Of a stretch of DNA of 13,558 nucleotides, positions 6,719 through 13,202 are shown in pieces. A program made the translations under genes and the position numbers. Within the stretch, counting starts at the first letter, position 1. Every line of letters begins with the position of its first letter. The stretch is from an uncultured Prevotella sp. (GTDB lineage: Bacteria; Bacteroidota; Bacteroidia; Bacteroidales; Bacteroidaceae). The DNA is taken from positions 1 through 13,558 of the forward strand of contig CALIZL010000015.1 in NCBI GenBank assembly GCA_938028745.1, in the 5' to 3' direction. Below the pieces are notes generated by a model. The model saw only the letters and a list, made by a program, of their open reading frames with translations. It did no database searches and was not told the origin of the DNA.

Positions 6719-6920
6719 TGTGGATTGTGGGCTTGTGTGGTTGCGTTGCGGTTAGTGGCAGTGGTAGCGGGCGGCTTGATGGAAAGACTTGCCGAAGCTG
6801 TTGCATAGCAGGCCGAGCGGCTTAGGCAGCGCAATGCGTTCTTAGTAAGCGTGTTTCTGCTATTTCGCTCGTGCCAATCGCGTTTTTAACTATTTTTCAC
6901 CAGCACTCCATTGCTCGCTA

Positions 6921-6951
6921 TTGCCAAAGCGGGTAATAATGTATAATTTTG
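6921..6951 (+). promoter_or_regulatory. gpmA promoter
   Basis: TTG (6921-6923), 20 nt, then TAATTTTG (6944-6951): an exact fit to the Bacteroidota consensus. The start codon is 48 nt downstream, in a very AT-rich leader. The stretch 6719-6920 between the antiporter and this promoter shows no recognisable feature. Confidence 0.7.
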
Positions 6952-6999
6952 TAGTTTGTAAGCTTACACATTATTTATATATAATACACAACACTTCGT

Positions 7000-7689
7000 A
7001 TGAAAAAACTAGTGATTATTCGCCACGGCGAAAGCGAGTGGAACCAGAAGAACCTGTTCACGGGTTGGGTAGACGTGGAACTCTCTGAAAAGGGAAAAGC
7101 AGAAGCAAAACGCGCCGGCGAACTGATGAAAGAGGCCGGACTCGACTTCGATGTGTGCTACACCTCGTACCTAAAACGTGCCATCAACACGCAACAGATT
7201 GCTCTTAAAGAGATGGAACGCGAGTGGTTGCCCGTTATTAAGTCGTGGAGACTGAACGAACGCCACTATGGAGCACTCTCTGGACTGAACAAGAAAGAGA
7301 CTGCAGAGAAGTATGGCGACGAACAAGTGCACATCTGGCGCAGAAGCTTCGACGTTCGTCCGCCCCAAATGGAAGAGGATAACCCCTACTCGGCACGCAA
7401 GAACCCCGCTTATCGCAACGTTCCCGTTGAGGATGTGCCTATGTGCGAGAGCCTTAAAGACACCATCGCACGTACCGTTCCTTACTTCGAAAACGAGATT
7501 AAGCCCCTCGTACTGGAAGGCAAGCGCGTGTTCATCGCTGCTCATGGCAACTCGCTGCGTTCGCTCATTAAGTATTTCGAGAATATATCCGACGAGGACA
7601 TCATCAATGTTGAGATACCTACGGGCACGCCATTGGTTTACGAATTTGATGACGACTTTAAGGTAACCAACAAGTATTACTTGAAGTAA
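7000..7689 (+). CDS. gpmA: 2,3-bisphosphoglycerate-dependent phosphoglycerate mutase
   Basis: This enzyme interconverts 3- and 2-phosphoglycerate in glycolysis and gluconeogenesis in the cytoplasm. It has 229 residues. RHGESEWN (8-15) holds the phospho-accepting His9; LFTGW (19-23), LNERHYGAL (85-93, Glu87 as acid/base) and AAHGNSLR (180-187, His182) complete the active site. The middle insert typical of dPGM (about 110-150) is present. Compared with E. coli GpmA (about 250 residues), it ends at KYYLK and lacks about 20 residues of the flexible C-terminal tail, which in known enzymes closes over the active site; whether this is normal for the lineage I cannot tell. Its own promoter precedes it and a strong hairpin terminator follows. 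Confidence 0.97.
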   Translation: MKKLVIIRHGESEWNQKNLFTGWVDVELSEKGKAEAKRAGELMKEAGLDFDVCYTSYLKRAINTQQIALKEMEREWLPVIKSWRLNERHYGALSGLNKKETAEKYGDEQVHIWRRSFDVRPPQMEEDNPYSARKNPAYRNVPVEDVPMCESLKDTIARTVPYFENEIKPLVLEGKRVFIAAHGNSLRSLIKYFENISDEDIINVEIPTGTPLVYEFDDDFKVTNKYYLK

Positions 7690-7756
7690 GTCCTCCGAAA
7701 ATACATCGAGCTAGCAGCACAGCTAACGCCGTTAGCAGGCCTAGCCCATAAAAAAA

Positions 7757-7795
7757 CTGCACCCCAACCTTCTTTATTGTAAGGTTGGGGTGCAG
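7757..7795. terminator. Bidirectional terminator between gpmA and rnc
   Basis: CTGCACCCCAACCTT (7757-7771) and AAGGTTGGGGTGCAG (7781-7795) form a perfect 15-bp stem with a 9-nt loop. A run of A precedes it (7750-7756, the U-tract for the minus strand) and CTTTTG follows for the plus strand. It lies between two converging units, so it can end both gpmA and the acpP-fabF-rnc transcript. Confidence 0.93.
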
Positions 7796-7832
7796 CTTTT
7801 GTAAGGCATGCTCACGCCTATCAACGCGTTCG

Positions 7833-9200
7833 TCATTGGTTTTGATTGTCGGTGTGCTCTTCGCTGAAAGCGGCGGCTTCGGCCGCAGCGATGATTTCTT
7901 CGCGCGACTGTTGGCGAGCCGTGATATGGCTGAGGTCGAATTCGGGGTCGTCGTCAAAGTCCAGCGTTTCTGCGCTTAGCTCTTCAGGTTCCCGTTCTGC
8001 ATACAGGCGTTGTCGTTTTCCCTTTGGCTCGTCTTTGGGTTTGTCGTCCCTAAACACTTCCATCGGTTTTTCTTCCGCCTTTTCGATGGTTCGTCTTTCT
8101 TGTTTCTTGGGTTTTTCTTCGGTCGTATTTTGCGCATCGGCATCGCTTGCCGCCTTGTCGCGTTGTGCTTCATTGCGCGGTTTACGTTCGTTAGCACGCT
8201 CCGCCTTCTTTTCTGCGGCGCGTTCTTCCTGGCGTACGTTAGTGCGTTCGGTGGCAGAACGTTCAGTGTTCTGGGCGGTTGGCAGGTTGGCTTTCGCCTT
8301 GTTTGCCTCGTTTGCCGTATCCTTTTCCCGTTCTTTTTGTGCCGATTGCGCTCCGTTTGCGGGCTTTTCGGGCTGCTGTTGTGTTGTGGCAGCCTTGTCG
8401 TTACCCTCCGCATTGGCATCGTTCTTTGCTCGTTCGGCCTTGGCAGCAAACACTCGGTCGATGAATTGCGGCTCCTTTTTCAGCCTTTCGAGCGTAAGTT
8501 TCGATGCCAACTGCTGACTTTCCTTCTTGCTATACCCCCGTCCGTTGCATCCTTCGATGCCTTCCAGGTGTACGCAGAAAAGGAAAAACGGGCTGCCGTT
8601 CTTGTCCTTGCCCTGTTCTTTAACGATAAAGTCGAGCTTTACGCGGTTTTTCTGGCTCCATTCAATAAGCTTACTCTTAAAGTTTACCTCCTTATAGGCC
8701 ACCTTATCAATGTTAATCATCTTGGCTAAGATGCGCTTTTCCATAAATCGCATGCAGCTAGAATAGCCGCGGTCGAGATAGATGGCCCCCACCAAAGCCT
8801 CGAAAGCGTTGCCGCCCATGTAGCTGTTGTGCGATGAAGTGTGGCCGGAGGAGAGTATCAGCCTGCTGATGCCCATCTCTTGTGCCAGCCTGTTAAGCGT
8901 TTCGCGCTGTACCAGTTTACTTCGTGTGTTGGTAAGAAAGCCCTCCCTTTTGCCGGGGAAGTGTCGGTAAACAATGTCGCCCACGATGGCGTCGAGTATG
9001 GCATCGCCCAGAAATTCAAGCCTTTCGTTGTTTACGGGCTTGCCGTTTGCGCCTCGGCGCATTACGCTCTTGTGCATCAGAGCGAGCTTGTAGTAGCTAA
9101 TGTTTCGCGGATAAAACCCAAGAATCTCAAATAAAGACGAGTAAAGCTCCTTTTCCTTGCGGAAAGGGAGCCTCACTCTGTCGATAAGATTACTCAGCAT
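7833..9200 (-). CDS. rnc: Ribonuclease III with long charged C-terminal tail
   Basis: This is a double-strand-specific endoribonuclease acting on rRNA precursors and structured RNAs, 455 residues. The RNase III domain (about 20-160) has the signature NERLEFLGDAIL (58-69; Glu59, Glu62, Asp66) and GNAFEALVGAIYLD (130-143; Glu134 equals the catalytic E117 of E. coli, while Asn131 replaces E. coli D114). The dsRNA-binding domain follows at about 174-243. Residues about 245-455 are a low-complexity tail rich in Lys, Glu, Arg, Ala, Asn and Gln, ending in an acidic patch (LDFDDDPEFD, 413-422) and a short helical Ala/Glu-rich segment; typical RNase III is only about 220-250 residues. The open frame extends to 9314, but ATG 9200 starts at the conserved N-terminus and overlaps the fabF end by 11 nt, suggesting translational coupling. 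Confidence 0.95.
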   Translation of the reverse strand: MLSNLIDRVRLPFRKEKELYSSLFEILGFYPRNISYYKLALMHKSVMRRGANGKPVNNERLEFLGDAILDAIVGDIVYRHFPGKREGFLTNTRSKLVQRETLNRLAQEMGISRLILSSGHTSSHNSYMGGNAFEALVGAIYLDRGYSSCMRFMEKRILAKMINIDKVAYKEVNFKSKLIEWSQKNRVKLDFIVKEQGKDKNGSPFFLFCVHLEGIEGCNGRGYSKKESQQLASKLTLERLKKEPQFIDRVFAAKAERAKNDANAEGNDKAATTQQQPEKPANGAQSAQKEREKDTANEANKAKANLPTAQNTERSATERTNVRQEERAAEKKAERANERKPRNEAQRDKAASDADAQNTTEEKPKKQERRTIEKAEEKPMEVFRDDKPKDEPKGKRQRLYAEREPEELSAETLDFDDDPEFDLSHITARQQSREEIIAAAEAAAFSEEHTDNQNQ

Positions 9201-10452
9201 ACTTCTTGAAGATAACACAAGCGTTATGTCCGCCAAAGCCAAAGGTGTTGCTAAGTGCTGCACGCACCTCGCGCTTTTGTGCCTTGTTGAACGTGAAGTT
9301 GAGGTTATAATCAATGTTTTCGTCCACGTCGTCGTCGTCGTGGTTGATGGTTGGGGGTATGATGTCGTTCTGAACGGCCAGCACTGTGGCCATTGCCTCT
9401 ACTGCGCCAGCTGCTCCGAGCAAGTGACCCGTCATTGATTTGGTTGAGCTGATGTTGAGTTTATAGGCTGCATCGCCGAAAAGTTCCTTGATGGCCTTTG
9501 CTTCCGAGATGTCGCCCACGGGTGTCGACGTGCCGTGCACGTTGATGTAGTCGATGTCTTCGGGTTTCAGTCCGGCATCGTCCATTGCGTTTTGCATCAC
9601 CAGTTTGGCCCCTAGTCCTTCGGGATGGCTAGCCGTGATGTGGTGTGCATCGGCACTTGCGCCCTCGCCAACCATCTCTGCGTAAATCTTTGCGCCGCGA
9701 GCCTTAGCGTGTTCCAACTCTTCTAGGATGAGGCAGCCAGCACCTTCGCCCATAACAAAGCCGTCGCGACTTTTGCTGAACGGGCGCGAGGCGTGCTCGG
9801 GGTCGTCGTTGCGTGTAGACAATGCGTGCATGGCGTTAAATCCGCCTACGCCGCAGCCACATATTGCAGCCTCGGCACCACCGCTAACAACCACGTTGGC
9901 CTTGCCCAAACGTATGAGGTTGAAGGCATCTGCCAAAGCATTGGTAGATGATGCGCAAGCCGAAGTGGTGGCATAGTTAGGCCCGTGCAAGCCATACATG
10001 ATTGAAATGTGTCCCGCAGCGATGTCGGCAATCATCTTGGGGATGAAGAAGGGGTTGAACTTGGGTTCCTCGCCGAGGTGTTGCCCATAGTAAGTAACTT
10101 CCTCTTCAAAGGTTTTGATACCGCCGATGCCAACGCCGTAAACCACGCCAATGCGGTTACGGTCTTCTTTTTCCATGTCCAAGCCGCTGTCTTTGATGCC
10201 CTGCATGGCCGCGATGATGGCCAATTGGGTGTAGCGGTCCATCTTGCGTGCCTCTTTACGGTCTATATAGTCGGTCACGTTGAGGTTTTTCACCTCGCAA
10301 GCGAACTTGCTTTTGAAATTGGTGGCGTCGAAATGTGTGATGGGTGCTGCGCCACTTTTACCGGCCAACAGGTTAGCCCACGTCTCTTCGGGCGTGTTGC
10401 CAACGGGGGTAACGGCTCCAAGACCCGTCACTACTACTCTTTTTAACTCCAT
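9190..10452 (-). CDS. fabF: 3-oxoacyl-ACP synthase II
   Basis: This condensing enzyme of type II fatty-acid synthesis extends acyl-ACP with malonyl-ACP in the cytoplasm. It has 420 residues, normal for the family. The thiolase fold carries the Cys-His-His triad: TSACASS (Cys166), NVHGTSTPVGD (His306) and GHLLGAAGA (His343), with Lys338 before the second His. Gly-rich GFGGHN (405-410) near the C-terminus is also typical. The start at 10452 gives the standard opening KRVVVTGLGAVTPVG. It lies 223 bp downstream of acpP in the same direction, separated by a hairpin at 10622-10665, and its last 11 nt overlap rnc. The acpP-fabF-rnc order is a familiar Bacteroidales arrangement. No promoter box was recognised directly upstream. 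Confidence 0.98.
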   Translation of the reverse strand: MELKRVVVTGLGAVTPVGNTPEETWANLLAGKSGAAPITHFDATNFKSKFACEVKNLNVTDYIDRKEARKMDRYTQLAIIAAMQGIKDSGLDMEKEDRNRIGVVYGVGIGGIKTFEEEVTYYGQHLGEEPKFNPFFIPKMIADIAAGHISIMYGLHGPNYATTSACASSTNALADAFNLIRLGKANVVVSGGAEAAICGCGVGGFNAMHALSTRNDDPEHASRPFSKSRDGFVMGEGAGCLILEELEHAKARGAKIYAEMVGEGASADAHHITASHPEGLGAKLVMQNAMDDAGLKPEDIDYINVHGTSTPVGDISEAKAIKELFGDAAYKLNISSTKSMTGHLLGAAGAVEAMATVLAVQNDIIPPTINHDDDDVDENIDYNLNFTFNKAQKREVRAALSNTFGFGGHNACVIFKKYAE

Positions 10453-10621
10453 TGAAATGAAAAATATTGCTTTTTAAGGGCGTTTCAACCAAACGCTGCG
10501 AGTGGAAAAGAAAAGGTCGTTAATAGCAATACGCGTGTACCTTCGCTGTTCCACCCTCTTGATGCGAAAGTTGAAGTCGGCCTTGTTGTTAATCCCCTTG
10601 GGGAAATGTTGAGTTAAGAGT

Positions 10622-10665
10622 TTTTGGTTATGGCTCCGGCGCAGTGCCAGGGGCCATAACCAAAA
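10622..10665 (-). other. Stem-loop between acpP and fabF
   Basis: TTTTGGTTATGGC (10622-10634) is perfectly complementary to GCCATAACCAAAA (10653-10665). The stem can extend inward by a G-U and two G-C pairs. It starts 11 nt past the acpP stop codon on the minus strand. No U-tract follows, so full termination is doubtful; it more likely protects the abundant acpP 3' end, attenuates fabF, or is an RNase processing site. Confidence 0.7.
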
Positions 10666-10675
10666 GCTTGTCACT

Positions 10676-10912
10676 TTACTTTGCGTTTTCTTCGATGTAA
10701 GCGATAGCGTCGCCAACGGTGCCAATCTTCTCAGCCTTGTCGTCGGGAATAGAGATACCAAATTCCTTTTCGAACTCCATGATGAGTTCAACAGTGTCGA
10801 GCGAGTCTGCACCAAGGTCGTTGGTGAAGCTTGCTTCTGACTTTACTTCTGCTTCGTCTACACCAAGTTTGTCAACGATGATAGCTTTTACTTTCGATTC
10901 AATTTCAGACAT
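10676..10912 (-). CDS. acpP: Acyl carrier protein
   Basis: This 78-residue acidic helical protein carries growing acyl chains on a 4'-phosphopantetheine arm. The attachment site is the DSL motif at 36-38 (Ser37) within TNDLGADSLDTVELIMEFE. Length, acidity and the four-helix pattern are all normal. The carrier serves FabF, encoded next in the same direction, and other fatty-acid and lipid enzymes. The ATG at 10912 gives the canonical MSEIESKVK start, and a promoter match lies about 55 nt upstream. Separation from fabF by 223 bp and a hairpin may allow acpP to be expressed more strongly than its downstream partners. Confidence 0.99.
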   Translation of the reverse strand: MSEIESKVKAIIVDKLGVDEAEVKSEASFTNDLGADSLDTVELIMEFEKEFGISIPDDKAEKIGTVGDAIAYIEENAK

Positions 10913-10966
10913 AATTGTAAAATTTAATAGTGTTTGTAAATAAATTTCATCCGATTATTTCGGGTG

Positions 10967-10997
10967 CAAAGGAAATCATTTTTATTCATACTCACAA
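10967..10997 (-). promoter_or_regulatory. acpP promoter
   Basis: On the minus strand TTG (10995-10997) is followed after 20 nt by TTCCTTTG (10967-10974), which matches TAnnTTTG except for the second base. The ATG is 54 nt downstream in an AT-rich leader. It would drive acpP and, by read-through, fabF-rnc. Confidence 0.55.
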
Positions 10998-11346
10998 GCA
11001 TTTCGCTAAAAAATGCACTCTTCGTTGCACATATACCCCCTCATTGTGCATTAATTTTGGCGGTTTTAACTACTTTTTAGGATTTAGAAAGGTGTTTTAA
11101 AGCACTGCATGGAACTTTAAATGGTGCGTATTTTTTGGTGAATTTCACCGATTTATCATTCTTTCCTTGTGCTGTTTTTTTTAAGATGGTTGCTTAGTGT
11201 GCTTATTTTTAAGTGGTTGTTTTGGATAAATGGTACTGCTATAGAGGGTCAATGGGCATGAAGCATCATCGCATCCACTGCATAAAGATTGGTTTGCGAG
11301 GGGCAAGGACGCGTTAAACAAGTATGTTAGCGGTGGTTAAAGAGGG
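10998..11346. other. AT-rich gene-free stretch upstream of acpP
   Basis: No gene is visible. The region holds a plus-strand TAATTTTG (11052-11059) that fits the -7 consensus but leads to no coding region, a 13-bp palindrome GGTGA-ATT-TCACC (11137-11149), and a pair AATGCAC/GTGCATT (11012-11018 and 11046-11052). A small untranslated RNA starting near 11065 is possible but unsupported. Confidence 0.3.
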
Positions 11347-11402
11347 GGTGAAAAGGTGAAAAGGTGAAAAGGTGAAAAGGTGAAAAGATGAAAAGGTGAA
11401 AA
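11347..11402. repeat. 8-bp tandem array (GGTGAAAA)
   Basis: Seven contiguous units of GGTGAAAA (one or two with GATG in place of GGTG) occupy 11347-11402 without indels. The array abuts the 22-bp minisatellite that starts at 11406. On the minus strand it reads as TTTTCACC units, loosely like the CTCACCAA octamers elsewhere in the window. Confidence 0.9.
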
Positions 11403-11405
11403 GAT

Positions 11406-11802
11406 GGCTTTGGGGATAAGGTGAAACGACGTGGGGGATAAGGCAAAATGGTGTTGGATATAAGGCAAAATGGCGTGGCGGATAAGGCAAAAATGGCGTG
11501 GGGGATAAGGCAAAATGGCGTGGCGGATAAGGCAAAATGATGTGGGGGATAAGGTAAAACGGCGTGGGGGATAAGGTAAAACGGCGTGGGGGATAAGGTA
11601 AAACGGCGTGGGGGTAAGGTAAAACGGCGTGGGGGATAGGGTAAAACGGCGTGGGGGATAAGGCAAAATGGTGTGGGAGATAAGGCAAAAAGGGCGTGGG
11701 GGATAAGGCAAAATGGTGTGGCGGATAAGGTAAAACGGCGTGGGGGATAAGGAAAAATGGTGTTGGAGATAAGGCAAAATGGCGCGGCGGAGAAGGAAAG
11801 AA
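11406..11802. repeat. 22-bp minisatellite, about 18 units
   Basis: Units begin at 11406, 11428, 11450, 11472, 11495, 11517, 11539, 11561, 11583, 11605, 11626, 11648, 11670, 11693, 11715, 11737, 11759 and a degenerate last one at 11781. The core is GGCGTGGGGGATAAGG followed by YAAAAY. Only units 4 and 13 (+1 bp) and 10 (-1 bp) deviate from 22 bp. Variants alternate (TAAAAC versus CAAAAT endings), with the most uniform units in the middle (11561-11647), as expected from slippage or unequal exchange. Strand composition is strongly biased: G/A-rich on plus, C/T-rich on minus. All three minus-strand frames stay open across it because the unit has no minus-strand stop codon in any frame. Confidence 0.95.
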
Positions 11803-11843
11803 GCAGGCTTCGTGCCCATCTTTCACGCGCGCGCGTATTATAT

Positions 11844-11885
11844 AAAGATGTCGCCTTTACTTTTAAAGATGTCGCCTTTACTTTT
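11844..11885. repeat. 21-bp tandem duplication with AAAG...CTTT core
   Basis: Two identical 21-bp copies (11844-11864 and 11865-11885) begin AAAGATGTCGCCTTTAC. Each contains a small inverted repeat (TAAAG / CTTTA, 7-nt centre). A close relative, AAAGAAGTCGTCTTTAC, occurs once in the 109-bp repeat copy B (12917) and a weaker one in copy A (12808), so the motif is dispersed in this region. Confidence 0.85.
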
Positions 11886-11924
11886 AGTGTTTCTACAAAT
11901 CGAGCGGAATACAGCACAAGTCAA

Positions 11925-12078
11925 CTCAGCGGCTTACCAATGCACAAGTGCCCAGCAACTCCAAAAGACATCAACTCGCCAACTCATCCACTCAAAAAAC
12001 CATCTACTCAAAGGCTCATCCACTCGAAAGCTCACCAACTCAGAAACTCACCAACTCATCCACTCCAAAACTTAAAAA
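11925..12078. repeat. Second octamer array (CTCAYCMA-type)
   Basis: From 11959 to 12078 the sequence divides into 15 units of 8 bp (for example CTCACCAA, CTCATCCA, CTCGAAAG). Three further units at 11925-11948 are offset by a 2-bp insertion. The unit is that of the array at 4920-5119, more diverged and richer in TCCA variants. The plus-strand frames crossing it are open but low-complexity, and I do not treat them as genes. Confidence 0.85.
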
Positions 12079-12404
12079 CCTTATTTTTATTTTACAATGT
12101 TGCTCTAATTCTCGCGCCATTCTAGCGAAAGTATTGGTTAAAAAGTAAGCAATTATCCACTATTTTTCGCCATTCGTGTCTTCGAGTTTGTCTGTTTTTA
12201 GGCCTAGAACCTGTATTTTGCACCATATTGCCTTTCTATTTTGCTTGCCAGCTCATTATTTCTTACCCCCAGTTACGCCCTTTTCACCCCTAAAAACCTA
12301 CTTTTTAGCGGCTGTTTTGCCCTTTCTAGCCATGTTTTTCATGACTCTAAAAGGGTTTGTTTATACAATTGTGATGGATGTTTATGCTTTTCGCCCCGCA
12401 TTAA
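12079..12404. other. Gene-free stretch, possibly decayed repeat
   Basis: No gene is supported: the open plus-strand frames are C/T-driven and lack a credible start. Part of the sequence can be laid out in loose 22-bp lines continuous with the array at 12405, suggesting decayed units, but single-unit similarity is too weak to delimit. Confidence 0.3.
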
Positions 12405-12536
12405 GTGTCGTTTTGAACTGCATTTTGCCGCATTTTACCTTGCGTTTAGCACCAAAACGCAAGGCATTTTGCACCAAAACGCAAGGCGTTTAGCGGCAAA
12501 ACGCACTGAATTTAGCTGCAAATAGCCCCAAAACTG
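12405..12536. repeat. Degenerate 22-bp array (GCACCAAAACGCAAGGC core)
   Basis: Six units in strict 22-bp register start at 12405, 12427, 12449, 12471, 12493 and 12515. The clearest pair (12449 and 12471) shares GCACCAAAACGCAAGGC and then TTTT or TTTA. The unit at 12493 keeps GCRGCAAAACGCA and TTTA; the outer units are degenerate and partly inverted in sense (TTGCGTTT against AAACGCAA). The sequence is unrelated to the other 22-bp arrays in the window. Confidence 0.7.
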
Positions 12537-12727
12537 GTGTAAATGGCAGCCTTTTTAAATAAAAATACAATTTGTCGGATGCACATGCTAACCCCCTTTT
12601 GCATCAAAATAAACCCTCGCGAGAATCGATTTTTTGCGGCAAGGTGGACGATTGGCGGCAAAAAGAGCACTCATAATGTTAAAATTCTTATTGAAAAATT
12701 TACAACGATTGAAGGCCTGACGAGTGG
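12537..12727. other. Gene-free stretch
   Basis: A 62-codon plus-strand frame starts at 12543 but has no promoter, ribosome site or recognisable protein character. TTTTTGC and GCAAAAA near 12632 and 12658 could pair loosely. Nothing else was recognised. Confidence 0.3.
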
Positions 12728-12945
12728 ATAAGTGAACGAGTTAATCGTTCATCTCTTCGTATTGCTACCTAAATGCGCCCATTTTGACATAAGAACATAA
12801 GAAACATAAAGAAGTGCGCTTTACGTTTCCCTCATTATAAGTGAACGAGTTAATCGTTCATATTTTCGTATTGTGACCTTAATGCGTCCATTTTGACATA
12901 AGAACATAAGAAACATAAAGAAGTCGTCTTTACTTTTACCTCATT
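12728..12945. repeat. 109-bp direct duplication containing an inverted repeat
   Basis: Copy A (12728-12836) and copy B (12837-12945) are adjacent, both 109 bp, and by my count identical at 98 positions. Each starts with ATAAG and TGAACGA-GTTAA-TCGTTCA, a 7-bp inverted repeat (12733-12751 and 12842-12860), conserved exactly. A purine-rich section of identical sequence follows (ATAAGAACATAAGAAACATA), then an AAAGAAG...CTTTAC motif where most differences lie. The pattern of conservation suggests the inverted repeat and purine tract are the meaningful parts. Confidence 0.92.
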
Positions 12946-13202
12946 ATGTGCCACAGTAAAGATGCTTTCAACTTGTAAAGCGGGGGTTGAAAGGGCTTCC
13001 ACCAGGTTACCTATTTTGAGGTATAACCCCGTTTGGGCACAGACAAATGCGGCAGAATTTCAGATTTCAGCGTTTCTTTGTTTGGCACTTCGTACATCAT
13101 TGGGGTGTTTTTCTTGGTTTTGCAGCACAAAGGCAAAACTCCTCTCCATTTATAGATGTAATAAAAGTCAAGCGGGTTTCAATGTGTATGCCGTTAAACA
13201 TA
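12946..13202. other. Gene-free stretch
   Basis: A plus-strand frame from 12962 is open for 150 codons, but its composition (many Cys, Arg, Phe and Trp in no pattern) and its passage into repeats argue against a gene. No hairpin, promoter or RNA gene was recognised. Confidence 0.3.

Noticed and set aside
7846..8729. Plus-strand open frames of 223 and 239 codons opposite rnc
   Set aside because: They mirror the low-complexity Lys/Glu/Ala tail of RNase III, giving Ser/Phe/Leu/Arg-rich translations. No independent evidence of coding.
11052..11059. Plus-strand promoter TAATTTTG leading into the repeat block
   Set aside because: It matches only the -7 box, has poorly spaced upstream TTG elements, and has no gene downstream. 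Kept only as a remark.
11406..11802. CRISPR array in the minisatellite
   Set aside because: Units are contiguous 22-bp repeats with no unique spacers.
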